In this document: positions 35,278-45,500 of the stretch, piece by piece
How positions within the stretch are numbered: the stretch's first letter is position 1
How the letters are laid out: each line of letters starts with the position of its first letter
Origin: a bacterium C-53
GTDB lineage: Bacteria; Bacillota; Clostridia; Lachnospirales; Lachnospiraceae
Direction of reading: 5' to 3'
Assembly: GCA_003612525.1 (NCBI GenBank)
Contig: RAZD01000023.1
Location: forward strand, 1-58,508
Length of the DNA: 58,508 nucleotides
Program-made: the position numbers and the translations under genes
Notes under the pieces: generated by a model
Told to the model about the DNA's origin: nothing
Seen by the model: only the letters and a program-made list of their open reading frames with translations
Databases searched by the model: none

Positions 35278-37892
35278 AACCAAAGCAATATACACTTTTC
35301 AAACTTCCGATCAAAGAGATTATCGCACAGAATTATCATGTACAAATGGACAGGAACACGGCGCTTGACCATGAATATCTCATCAAGCAGGGGGATTCCC
35401 TCTTTTTTGATCAGATTGAACGGCTTCGCGGTAAACCTGCCCGCCATATGAAGGAAATTGTTCTCGTTGAAGCCAGAAAAAATCCAAGACAAGAGAATGA
35501 GCTTCGCCATATCCTCCTCAACGGCTTTTCCCTAAACGGTATCCATTACTCCCGTTTCGGGAAATCCGCCTCGCAGGGAAAAGCAGGAATCACTGCCTTT
35601 GTATGCGATGAAATGTTTGACACATTATATCAGATCAGTCAGATGGATATCCCTGTAAAAGAATGTGTCATTTCCAAATACGAGGCTCAGCGCTGTCTGC
35701 TTTTCAGTTCCTGTACCCTGATACGTGACTTTTTCCCACATATCGTAATTATTGGTGAATATCAAAAGACTCTTTTCCATCAAAAGGTAAAATATATGGT
35801 TGAAAAAGAACATACCTTTACAGACAAAGAAACCGGCGAACAGAAAACGGCAAAGATACGGGATATTGAGGAGGGATACCGTGATATCCCTCTCTCCCCT
35901 TTTGACGGATGCGGGTGTCACGAAAAAGAATTTTCAAAACAGGCCGCACAAGCGCTTTCCCTTGATTATACCCCCGTCGGTGTACAGGTACGTCTGCCCT
36001 TCATCAAAGGCTATTCCGTCTGTCTTCCGTTTCGCAGGCTGTTAAAGGAATGGGGGTTTGATACGATCACTGATATTTACGGGCATATACACAACATAGA
36101 GGAAGTCGATTGTATCTGGAATACTACGATGTTTAAAGGACATAACCTCTTTTTCAATACATACGGCAGGGACGCCTGGAATGCGTATATACGAACATTT
36201 CACAAATACCGGTTTAAAATTGGAATCAGTAAATACAGCCACTCTGTTTCCCGTTTGCACAGAAAAGCGCGCGTAAACTTCCAGTACCTGCAATGCCTCG
36301 ACCTTTGGAATCCCCGCTATATCAATGCGTATGAAACGAAATCTCTGAAAGATTATAATATTCTCTCACCGGAAAACGCAGGTAAAATCATCACGCTTGC
36401 CCGCTACACGACCGATTTATATGAAAAGATTTTGAAAGGCGATAAATTCTTCACCTTAAAATTTCTTGGCATACATGATACGGAAAGTAAGGAACCTGAA
36501 AGCGCCTATTTAAAAGCCGCCCTTACAAACGATATCATGCTGAAAGATCCTGCCGTACGCCGTTATCTTTGTCGAAAACTTCAAAAAGCTGTAAATGAAG
36601 CAAAAGTTGGTAAAATATACGTCGACGGCTTCTATCACACGGTTGTCGGCGATATGATCGGTTATCTCGAATATGCCGCCGGACTCACGCCTGTCGGCTG
36701 CTTAAAGGCACATGAATTCTTTTGCACGACAATGCCGAAAGGGGAATGCCTTTCTTTCCGTTCCCCTCTTGTGTGCCCGTCGGAGGTGAATAAAATCTCT
36801 ATTGTCTCGAATGAAATCACAGGAGAATGGCTTTCCGGTTTCAGCGGCCAGGACATCGTTATGCTCAATATGTATGATCTTTCGGCGCCGCAACAGGGCG
36901 GAATGGATTACGACGGCGACATCGTCCTTCTGTGCAACGACCCCACGGTGGTATCGTCCAAAATTGACAAACCGATCATTATCGATATGGATGACAAGGC
37001 AATGACCACCGCAAAACCATATACAAAAGAAAATATTATTGAATATGAAGTTTTAACACGCGATAACCGCATCGGAGAAATCACAAATGCCGCAACAAGC
37101 ATAGAAAACAAATACACATCCAATGAAAAAGTGAAAACACTATATGAAAATTATGCATCCCTCCTCCGTCTGTTTCAGGGAAAGGAAATTGACTTTTTAA
37201 AAACAGGACTGCGATTACAGATGAATGCCGGACTCAGAAAACATTTAAAGCAATTGCCCTATTTTCTTTTATATAATTATCCTGAAAAGTTAAAACGATA
37301 CGAATCCCTCCGGGAAAAAGAGGAATCCTATGAGAAAAATGCATACCACTCCCCTTCTCCGATGAATGAATTATGCAACTATATCTGTGCGTGGGAACGG
37401 GAAAAAATACGATGGGACAATACAGATATCGAACTTTCGGATATCCGTCTGATGATCGTCAATAATGCACTTGATCTTTCTGACCGGAAAATCACACGAA
37501 CAGTCAGACATGCCATCAACCTTTATGCGAACGAACTTCGCGCCCACCTTGACCAGAAGGACACGGAGCGTTCCAATGACTCTCACTTTGACCGAAATGA
37601 TCTGACTGAACGTTTGAAAATCCATCTGCGCGATGAGCTTCAAATAGAAGAAGAACTTATCGCCAATTATGTAATCAAAGTATCGTACGCAAACCTGTCA
37701 GTCAGTAAATCTTTCGCATGGGCTGCCTACGGCGACTTTATCCTGCACAACTTAAAAAATCACACAAGTACAAAAAATTGTACTTTTATTACGGAAACCG
37801 CCCATCCGTCAGATACCGCCTGCGAGTATCTGGGAAAGTATTATGAAATGAAAGAAGGAAATACATATGAACAGCCAAATTCAAACCACTGA
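35274..37892 (+). CDS. YonO/QDE-1-like single-subunit RNA polymerase
   Basis: The 872-aa protein carries the two-barrel polymerase signature. FRSPLVCPSEVNK (residues 495-507) corresponds to the RNP-LHPGD-like strand of the QDE-1/RDRP and YonO families. DIVMLNMYD then leads into the metal-binding GGMDYDGDIVLLC (Asp 545, 547, 549). A bridge-helix-like IGEITNAATSIENKY follows at ~600. SPbeta phage YonO, of this superfamily, is a DNA-dependent RNA polymerase made of one chain. Overlaps on both sides (ATGA before, 26 bp after) place it in a tight operon with a small protein and a zinc-ribbon protein. It likely transcribes the tail genes that follow. An RNA-directed activity cannot be excluded from sequence alone. 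Confidence 0.85.
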   Translation: MKPKQYTLFKLPIKEIIAQNYHVQMDRNTALDHEYLIKQGDSLFFDQIERLRGKPARHMKEIVLVEARKNPRQENELRHILLNGFSLNGIHYSRFGKSASQGKAGITAFVCDEMFDTLYQISQMDIPVKECVISKYEAQRCLLFSSCTLIRDFFPHIVIIGEYQKTLFHQKVKYMVEKEHTFTDKETGEQKTAKIRDIEEGYRDIPLSPFDGCGCHEKEFSKQAAQALSLDYTPVGVQVRLPFIKGYSVCLPFRRLLKEWGFDTITDIYGHIHNIEEVDCIWNTTMFKGHNLFFNTYGRDAWNAYIRTFHKYRFKIGISKYSHSVSRLHRKARVNFQYLQCLDLWNPRYINAYETKSLKDYNILSPENAGKIITLARYTTDLYEKILKGDKFFTLKFLGIHDTESKEPESAYLKAALTNDIMLKDPAVRRYLCRKLQKAVNEAKVGKIYVDGFYHTVVGDMIGYLEYAAGLTPVGCLKAHEFFCTTMPKGECLSFRSPLVCPSEVNKISIVSNEITGEWLSGFSGQDIVMLNMYDLSAPQQGGMDYDGDIVLLCNDPTVVSSKIDKPIIIDMDDKAMTTAKPYTKENIIEYEVLTRDNRIGEITNAATSIENKYTSNEKVKTLYENYASLLRLFQGKEIDFLKTGLRLQMNAGLRKHLKQLPYFLLYNYPEKLKRYESLREKEESYEKNAYHSPSPMNELCNYICAWEREKIRWDNTDIELSDIRLMIVNNALDLSDRKITRTVRHAINLYANELRAHLDQKDTERSNDSHFDRNDLTERLKIHLRDELQIEEELIANYVIKVSYANLSVSKSFAWAAYGDFILHNLKNHTSTKNCTFITETAHPSDTACEYLGKYYEMKEGNTYEQPNSNH

Positions 37893-38739
37893 CCCATCAG
37901 ACATTTTTTTATACGAAATCATTGAAGATTACAAATATGCCGAATCTGCTGAAGAGCAATCTTTCATTTTTAAGCAATTCTGTCACAGTCTCTGGCAGAA
38001 CAATAATAAGAGACGGCTCTACACAAAAGCAATCCGGTTTCAGGTAAAAAAAGACCTGCTGTCCACAGAAACAGGACGCATATTCAACGCATGGTCGGAA
38101 ATTGAATATAAAAGTGTCAAATCGCGATGTGCCAGCACAGATTCCCTAAGTCTTTTGCATCAGAAAATCAATAATCTCTATACCAAATACTTTGACCGGG
38201 AAGTCATCCTTCATCCGGACTACATGGAATTGTTGAGAACCCCGAAGCGTCTTTACTTTGACTGGGTGCGCGGTCAGGAAATGACTCCGGATGAGGCTGA
38301 AACCTTCATACATAATGCCATGAGCAAGGCACACCTATTAAAGGAACAATATCAAAAGCAGAAAATAGAACTTTCTTTTACGGATTATACACAGCTGATC
38401 GAGCACTTCCTGTCAAAAGCATTTCAGAATGCCAAATTAATCGACGAGCGTGAATGCAGCCTGACAGGAAATCTTGATTTCGTGTGCGAAGATAATCTTT
38501 ATATCCGATATTTCTGCAAATACCTGGACCATGAGATGAAACAGTGGCAGCGCAGTTTCTATGGAGTAAAAGGCCACAAACCACTCGGGCGCTGCTGCGA
38601 ATGCGGCGCTCTATATGAAAAGAAAGCCAAAGATTATGCCGGACGCTGCTGCCCTTACTGTAAGAAGATAAAAGCGCGCGAACAAACCCGTCTGCGCGTT
38701 CAGAAATATCGTGAAAAGCAGAAATGTAACGCAGGCTGA
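37867..38739 (+). CDS. Helical protein with C-terminal zinc ribbon
   Basis: A 290-aa protein starts 26 bp inside the polymerase gene after a GAAGGA site. The N-terminal 220 residues are helical with no family recognised. The last 60 contain CCECGALYEKKAKDYAGRCCPYC, a four-cysteine zinc ribbon, and a basic tail (REQTRLRVQKYREKQK). Overlap with the polymerase and a nucleic-acid-binding end suggest a transcription cofactor. A short GTCTG-aaag-CAGAC hairpin with T-run (38745-38762) follows and may be a weak terminator. Confidence 0.7.
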   Translation: MNSQIQTTDPSDIFLYEIIEDYKYAESAEEQSFIFKQFCHSLWQNNNKRRLYTKAIRFQVKKDLLSTETGRIFNAWSEIEYKSVKSRCASTDSLSLLHQKINNLYTKYFDREVILHPDYMELLRTPKRLYFDWVRGQEMTPDEAETFIHNAMSKAHLLKEQYQKQKIELSFTDYTQLIEHFLSKAFQNAKLIDERECSLTGNLDFVCEDNLYIRYFCKYLDHEMKQWQRSFYGVKGHKPLGRCCECGALYEKKAKDYAGRCCPYCKKIKAREQTRLRVQKYREKQKCNAG

Positions 38740-38840
38740 TTTTTGTCTGAAAGCAGACTTTTCCTATATCCGAAGCGCTTTTCTCCTTCACAGTTATCAG
38801 AAGTGGAAAGACACGAAATAACCAAAAAGGAGGATGCAAA

Positions 38841-39599
38841 ATGAACGGTTACAGCTCTTTTGACTATCTGTGCAATGAGCCATTCCTGATAAACGGAATC
38901 GGCAGCATACGATGTCCGACACTTCGGGATATCCGCAGATTAACGTATCTGCAATTCTGTTTCTATCTGAACATGCTTTCCGCCTCTACGGAGGATTACG
39001 CAAAACTTTGCGTTCCTGAAACAGAGAGTCGCAATCACCAGGAAGGGAATACAAAATCACTGTACGGACTTCTATTATATGAAAATCCACAATTACTGTT
39101 AGGGATCCTTCATTTCTTTCTCTCAGATTCTATTGAGTTTGACCGCGATACATCCTCCTTCCTGACCTTTTCACAGGACAGGGAGGGAAACAAGCATTTC
39201 AATGGTCATATTGGCAGCGATAATTTCAATCTGTTTTGTGACGCGGTTCTGTGTATCATGGGCATACAAAAGTCTGAGGACAGGGAGCCGAAGTTCAAAA
39301 ACAAGCACGCTGCAAAGCTTTATGAAAAGCTGAAAAACAACCCTCTGTCCAAAAAGAAAAAGCAGGACGCCGATTACTCGCTTGATAATATGGTTCGGAA
39401 ATTCTGCACCCATAATAAATCAGGAATCAATATCCTGAATGTGTGGGATATGACCTACTATCAATTCATAAGCATGTTCGGTGAATACCAGAACGCCAGG
39501 CAGTGTGACTTCAACGACATGATGGCTGCAAACACGTTTTCCTACAAAAAGTCTTCGGATTACAAACCGCTTGACTATATGCGGAACACAGATGCCTGA
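38841..39599 (+). CDS. Hypothetical tail-locus protein (possible tail assembly chaperone)
   Basis: This 252-aa acidic, soluble protein begins SSFDYLCNEPFLINGIGSIRCPTLRDIRRLTYLQFCFYLNML. That opening, a short target-like motif followed by helices, and the place before the tube and tape measure genes resemble tail assembly chaperones or tail accessory proteins. The usual gpG-gpGT frameshift arrangement is not visible. AAAGGAGG precedes the ATG. Confidence 0.6.
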   Translation: MNGYSSFDYLCNEPFLINGIGSIRCPTLRDIRRLTYLQFCFYLNMLSASTEDYAKLCVPETESRNHQEGNTKSLYGLLLYENPQLLLGILHFFLSDSIEFDRDTSSFLTFSQDREGNKHFNGHIGSDNFNLFCDAVLCIMGIQKSEDREPKFKNKHAAKLYEKLKNNPLSKKKKQDADYSLDNMVRKFCTHNKSGINILNVWDMTYYQFISMFGEYQNARQCDFNDMMAANTFSYKKSSDYKPLDYMRNTDA

Positions 39600-39701
39600 C
39601 CTGCTCTTTCCTTCTGCCGGCCGTGTCAGCGCCGTTATCACGCTCCGGCAGACCACACTTACCAATCAACCAGCATCAGCGGCGCAGAAAAGAGGATAAT
39701 T

Positions 39702-40430
39702 ATGAACGACATTAACATGGCAAACAGACAGTGCTGCGATCTTGACATCAGAGACTACAAAACAAAAGCTCCCTGGATGTTCGCAGATTTCTGCAACACG
39801 ACAACAATGGGATTTTCCAGCGAATCTACTTACGCAAATAAGAAAGGACAGAAATGCATTAAATTCGATAACCCGTTAGATGGTACGATTGCTATGACCT
39901 TCCAGGTGCATCCGTTCAAAGTCTATGCAATGTTAAGCGACGGTGAAATCGAGACTTCCGCCGTAATTGCACGCAAAGAAACAATCACAGCAGCGGCTGA
40001 CGGTTCCATCACTGTAAGCAATACCCCTGTGGCAGGAACACTCTATGTCTATGCGGAAGATGATTTCGGCGGCACAGCCATCGAAGGAACCCTGAGCGGC
40101 AGTACATTCACTGCTGATTCCATCAAAACAGACTCCGTCTATACGGTTGCTTACCTTGAGGAAAAAACATCCGGTGTTCAGAAGGTATCCTTCAATAACA
40201 AAAAAATTCCGAAGAACTTCTATATTCAGATGTCTACACTTGATAAAAACGAGAACGGAGAACTTGTACCGGTAAAAATCACAGCCTATAAAGCCAGCCC
40301 TCAGAGGAATCTCGAACTCAGCTTTTCTTCTGACGGCGATCCTGCTGAAATCACAATTACATGTGATGCACTCGTGGATGATGACGGTAATGTGCTTGAC
40401 ATGATCGAGCTTACTGGCGAATCCAACTAA
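39702..40430 (+). CDS. Probable major tail (tube) protein
   Basis: A 242-aa beta-rich protein has an N-terminal MANRQCCDLDIRDYKTKAPWMFADFCNTTTMGFSSESTYA and a C-terminal YKASPQRNLELSFSSDGDPAEITITCDALVDDDGNVLDMIEL. An Ig-like insert (TITAAADGSITVSNTPVAGTLYVYAEDDF) lies in the middle, as in many siphovirus tube proteins. A strong terminator follows immediately, which fits a highly expressed structural gene. Identification is by pattern and position; sequence identity to a known tube was not checked. Confidence 0.65.
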   Translation: MNDINMANRQCCDLDIRDYKTKAPWMFADFCNTTTMGFSSESTYANKKGQKCIKFDNPLDGTIAMTFQVHPFKVYAMLSDGEIETSAVIARKETITAAADGSITVSNTPVAGTLYVYAEDDFGGTAIEGTLSGSTFTADSIKTDSVYTVAYLEEKTSGVQKVSFNNKKIPKNFYIQMSTLDKNENGELVPVKITAYKASPQRNLELSFSSDGDPAEITITCDALVDDDGNVLDMIELTGESN

Positions 40431-40442
40431 TCTTTTCCATCA

Positions 40443-40472
40443 TGGAGCTGTCTTTATGGCAGCTCCAATTTT
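40443..40472 (+). terminator. Intrinsic terminator after the tube gene
   Basis: TGGAGCTG and CAGCTCCA form an 8-bp stem with a 9-nt loop, followed by ATTTTT. Placed between the tube and tape measure genes, it would raise tube mRNA relative to downstream genes. Confidence 0.8.
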
Positions 40473-40598
40473 TACAAAATATTAAAATGGGGTCATACAG
40501 GATGGTAGCCTAGCCTGTAACAAATGAATTCACTTGAAGCCATACAGCCAACACATCACTAAACGTTAAATAACCACCCGTGAAAGGAGTCCGTATTC

Positions 40599-41773
40599 AT
40601 GACAGACAATAATTATGATAACTTAAACAAGTCCATACACAAGCAATTTTCAAATGCCTCCAATACCCTCGACAATTGGGCCTCCCTCTCTTCCATACTC
40701 ATGAAAGGAATCTCACGCATTGAAAAGACGCTCTACGCACTCAAAACCACCGATTCCCTTCTTACTGAAATCAGCAAAACAAACACTGCCCTTTCCGAAA
40801 CAGACCTTCTGTCCCTCGCCACAAATGCCTTCACCACCAGCAGCGCCTACGGTACGAAGGCAAATGATTATCTCTCCGGCGTGCTTAAGATGATGCAGGA
40901 AGGATACCAGACTGCCGAAGGCCTTGCCAGACTCTCCTCCGCTCTCCAAAATGCTGGAAACATGTCAGCCGCTCTCGCAGATCAGTATATCATCACAGCT
41001 GATAAGGCTTACGGCTTAAATGGTAATATCAACGAAATGACTCGAATCCTAGACGGAAGCAACAGTATTGCATTAAATCACACCATTCAGTTATCGGAGC
41101 TTGCAGAAGCCATGTCTACTCTTGGAAGCAGGGCCGTGGAATCTGGCCTTTCCGTTCGCGAAACTATTTCCGCTTTGGCAGCGGTCGCTGAAACAACGAA
41201 TTTAACCGGTCGGGAAGCAGCAGATGCATTTGGAAACATTCTGTCAAACCTGAGGCAGATCACCGATGCAGACCGCGGAATCACCTCCGAAGGGTTACAA
41301 CAATATGAGGAGGCATGCAGAGCACTCGGTGTATCCCTGACAGAAACCAAAGATGGCATCGCCTCCCTTCGTGAACCGATGGCAATTCTCGAAGATCTTT
41401 CCATACAGTACCACGCACTTGGCTCTGGCGACTCTAAATTTTCAGATTTGTTTGGCGCATCCGGAAGCTTCGAGGAAGCAACGACTCTGGACACACTCCT
41501 AAAAAACTGGAACCTGTACAAAACCATGCTTGCAGAGTATGAAAACAGCTCCAACTCTCTGACTCAGACTGCCGTCAAAATCGCTGACAGCTGGGAAGAT
41601 TCTCTGACACGACTCTCCAATGCATGGAACCAAACCATTGCAGACCTCACAGATTCAGATACTATTATGACGGAAATCAAAGGACTAAACAACCTTTCGG
41701 ATGCCGTTCAAAATGTTACAGAAGCATTAGGGTCATGTGGAACTTTCCCCAGTTCAAAAAACCTCGGTAGGGT
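40599..41773 (+). CDS. Tail tape measure protein, exon 1
   Basis: The frame runs from an ATG with AAAGGAG upstream. Residues ~85-260 match the TP901-type tape measure core (LSSALQNAGNMSAALADQYIITADKAYGLNGNINEMTRILDGSN...GREAADAFGNILSNLRQITD). Unspliced, the frame would stop at 41798 after an aberrant tail. I place the splice site after the T at 41773 because the last five exon bases (AGGGT) pair with an intron guide (GCCCT, 41783-41787). Joining to 42541 keeps the frame and rebuilds NLGRV-KIFKSNE. The full product would be about 2,399 aa, a very long tail of several hundred nanometres. Confidence 0.8.
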
Positions 41774-42540
41774 AAAAGGTCAGCCCTCTGTGAAATGAAT
41801 ATGCCGAGAACTGTACTGTTTCTTATGCAAAGCACAAGTTTTCCGGTACGGTACACAATGAAATACATTGTGGAAAACCACAGATATGGCATCCCTCTGC
41901 ATATGGATGCACGCTTTTGCAGTTAAGCGTCTTGAAGACCTGTAAACTCTCTGCTACTCTCCCGACATGGCGACATGTCTGGTTTGTGACAATGCAGAGA
42001 CTCAGGTTACGAGCAGATGACAGCGTACCATATGTACAGAAATCCTTTTAAGGATGGAAATCTCTTTATGAGTGCTAATCCCAACGACTACCAGGGTGGA
42101 CGGCTTCAGGTGCAATTCCTGATGCTGTAAGGAATAGTCTGGACTTTGCCGGGTGTAACGGTTAGTAACTGCCGCAGGGAATCTTACCTCCTGTGTTTAC
42201 ATGAAGTGGAGCTCCTGCTGCCGGAGCCGGTAGGAAGGCAGTGACTTTTCATTAGAAAATATGAGGCAACCAAAACTTTCCACACTAATCTTCCATGTCA
42301 GAACAGTTTACTGCGATGACACGCGTCGAAAATCTCAAATTTCCGACTGCGATCAAGGCATATTTGAGGCCCTGACTCAAATTGCCCGATTGAAAAATTA
42401 GTGCATCAGCGTGATTTTTCAATCTAATCACAACACATTTATATCCTATAACCCATAGAATCACATCCTCCTGTTTATTATTGAATGTAAAAAAAGACTT
42501 ATTTCAAGCAGAATCCACAACTGCTCACCACTAAATACAG
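41774..42540 (+). ncRNA. Group I intron interrupting the tape measure gene
   Basis: The conserved core is visible. The P7 pair is CCAACGACTA (42071-42080) with GGAATAGTCT; TTCAGG...CCTGA forms P8 between them, CGGTTAGTAACTGCCG gives a P9-like stem, and ATCCTTttAAGGAT lies before P7. The 5' part has further hairpins (CACAATGaaataCATTGTG; GCATCC...GGATGC). P1 is AGGGT pairing with GCCCT including the U-G at the splice site, and the intron ends in G. There is no homing-endonuclease frame. The extra 3' region (42260-42540) has two strong hairpins (42362-42382 and 42388-42424), more than a minimal intron needs. Confidence 0.82.
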
Positions 42541-45500
42541 TAAGATATTCAAATCAAATGAAACATCCTTAGACGGTATTCATAATAAATCAGAGGTTCA
42601 ACAGCAAAGTTTTTCAGAATGGAATACAATAATTCAATCAGTATTCCAGGAAAAAAATACTATTGCCGAAAAATTAAAAAACCTGTTAACCAGCGCTTTT
42701 AAAAATAATGATGCAACCGATTTCATTAAAAATTCATTTGGAGAAATTGTTTCTAAAGATAATATCAATACATATATTTCCGAATTAAACAAAGATAGCG
42801 CAGGAACTATGTTGAAAACTTTTCAGGAACATCAAAAAGCTGTAAATTTGGGTAAAGCCACATGGGATGACTACTTTAAATCATTAAAAGACAACGAGAA
42901 ATGGCAGGTCAATTTTATCCAAAACACTGACCTTCAAAAAGCAAGCACTGAAGATTTGATCAAAGCCAGTCAAACAGCCCGTGACTCTGCTCTTGAATAC
43001 AATGATGCCCTCAAAGCACAGACACTCTCCGCCCAGGCCGGCCAAATCGCACTGAAAGCTTTCGCCAATGCCGGAACTATGGTCGCCGAAATCCTTGTCG
43101 CAAAAGGTATCGAGTTCATTGCCACTGCAATAGATGATTACATCCATCAGACAGAAAAGGCCAATGAAGCAATGCAGGATGCCTTTTCCCAGCATGAATC
43201 CGCAAAATCAAATCTTGACCATATTACTTCCGCACTAAATGAACAGAAGCAAAAAATGGATGAATTGCTTTCCAAAGACAAATTAACATATGCGGAAAAG
43301 GGGCAGCTTAAAAACCTTAAGGATATCACCAAAGAACTGTCTATTCAGCAGGATATCGAACAAAGGCAGGCCGAAAGAACATCAAAAGAAGCAGCAAACA
43401 AAGCTGTGATAGCCTACCAGAAACAGTATAGCAAATATGACTTTTCCAGAGAAAATGTGAATGAAAAGCTTGAACATGCAAAAGCTTTTGAAATGACCCC
43501 GATAGCACATGGAGAAGACGACATTGCCGGTAATATTGCCGCGTTTCTTAGCGCAAAAGAATCATATGAAAAATCCAAAAAAGAATATGAAGACGCTGCA
43601 AAGAATGGAAAAGATACACAATGGTTATCCGATACTCTAAGTTCCTATGAAAAAATTACTATTGAAAAATCTGAGATGCTGGATAATACCATTGACGACT
43701 TAAGTAACAAACGCTTTATCTTGTCAGATGAGTATAACAAAGTGACTGAAAAACTGAACAGCGGTGATACGCTTTCTCCCCCTGACCAAGCCATTGTAGA
43801 TACCTATCAGTCTATATGTGATAGTTTAAAATTGATATATGAATTTACAGATCCGGATCAATGGAATAAGATGGAGATTTCAGATATTTTTTATACAGAA
43901 AATATCGAAAAAACAAAAGATGAACTTACTGCAATGTCGACAGCCGGAAAATTGACACCCGAGTCAATTGAAAACTACCCAAACCTGAATCAGGCTGTTC
44001 AAAACAGTGAACTATTTTTGAAAAAAGGTCAAACTGCTGCAGAAGCTTTCTGTGAGGAAATCGCCAGATGTGCTGAGGCCGCCGGTCAGCTATCCGATGC
44101 GGACTCACCTTTTCCTGACACCTTTTCAGACCCTACGGAAAAAATATCCAAAATCACATCCGCATACGAAACATTCACTGCTCAGCTAAGCAAAACCGAA
44201 TCTCCGGTGCTTGATCCCTCCACTATCGAAGAAATGCGCGACACTCTCGTAGAAATGAATGGCGAGACGCCTCAGTTTGGAGTGACAGAAGAGCAATTCA
44301 ATGAATTTGAAAACATTGTTACCTCTGGTACGGCAGGTACAGAACAAATACAGGAAGCTTTTAACGCACTTTACACACAGTACATAAATGCCAGCGGTAT
44401 CCTGAATGAACTCAGCGCATCAAACCATGACATGATCGTAAAACGGCTTGAACTAAAAGGAGTTACCAACGCTTCCGCTATCGCTACCTCGGAACTCGCA
44501 CAGGGGCTTGATGACGTGAGAAATGCCGGCTTTGATTTAAATACTGTGCTAAATGGAGACGTCGAAGCGCTTAATAGTATTCCCTTTTCCTCACAGGAAG
44601 CCAGCAATGCTTTTGCCCAGTATATGCTGGCAAAACTTACGGCAAACGGTGTCACACTTGATACAGATACCGATATTAATAACCTGCTTGCCCTGATGGA
44701 CTATCTCGGTGATTCCACCGATGCACTAACCCGTTATGCTTCTATGAAAGGCAGCCAGGAAACAGGTCCGAAAAGCGGAAATAAAACCAAAAACCCCAGC
44801 GGTTCTTATAACGACAGACTCAAGGAACAGGCCATAAAAGAAGTAAAAGCGGCTAAGGAAAAACATGCACCTAAAAATACAAATACAACCAAAAATTCTC
44901 TGCCCAGAAAATCCGGCGCCTCCAACTCTTCCGCCTCCAAAGCTGTCAAGGAAGAAACTGACCACATGTCCGCTCTAAACTCCGAACTCGAAAAATACCG
45001 CTCCAAATTAAAAGCAGTCCAGGAAGCAAGGGAAACCTACAATCAGTACGGCAAAATAACTGTCGATCAGGCAAAAAATATCCTTGATGCGGACTTTAAG
45101 CTTTTAGCCGCCTACGAAAATGAAGAAGCGGCTCTCGAGAATCTTGGACAAGCCAAATTAAATGAAATGCAGATACAGCTTGCGCGCAACGCGGTGGATA
45201 CGATAAACCAGATCACTTCCGAAGCCCAGGCGACAGAGTATCTGGCAGGCGTCAATGAACATCTGGCAGGGTCCTCTCTGTCTGCGACGGAAGCAATGCT
45301 TCAGCAGGCAGTTGCGGCAGCAAAGCTGCGCGGAACGATGCAGGGACAGGCTGCCGACACCATACTGAAAGGCTATCAGAATGGCGCTATGATGCTTTCA
45401 CAGGTGGATTTCGGATTCCAGATTCCGCAAAGTACGGGCACAGCAGACACAAAGCCAAAAGAAAATGTGCAAAAAGAAACGGAAAAAACATTTTCCAAAG

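Noticed and set aside
41774-42540. Full IStron (group I intron plus IS605/IS607-type TnpB)
   Set aside because: No tnpA or tnpB is present and the flanks do not show the TTGAT target known for the C. difficile element; kept only as a possible origin of the extra 3' hairpins.
41774-42540. Group II intron
   Set aside because: No GUGYG start, domain V hairpin or reverse transcriptase is visible.
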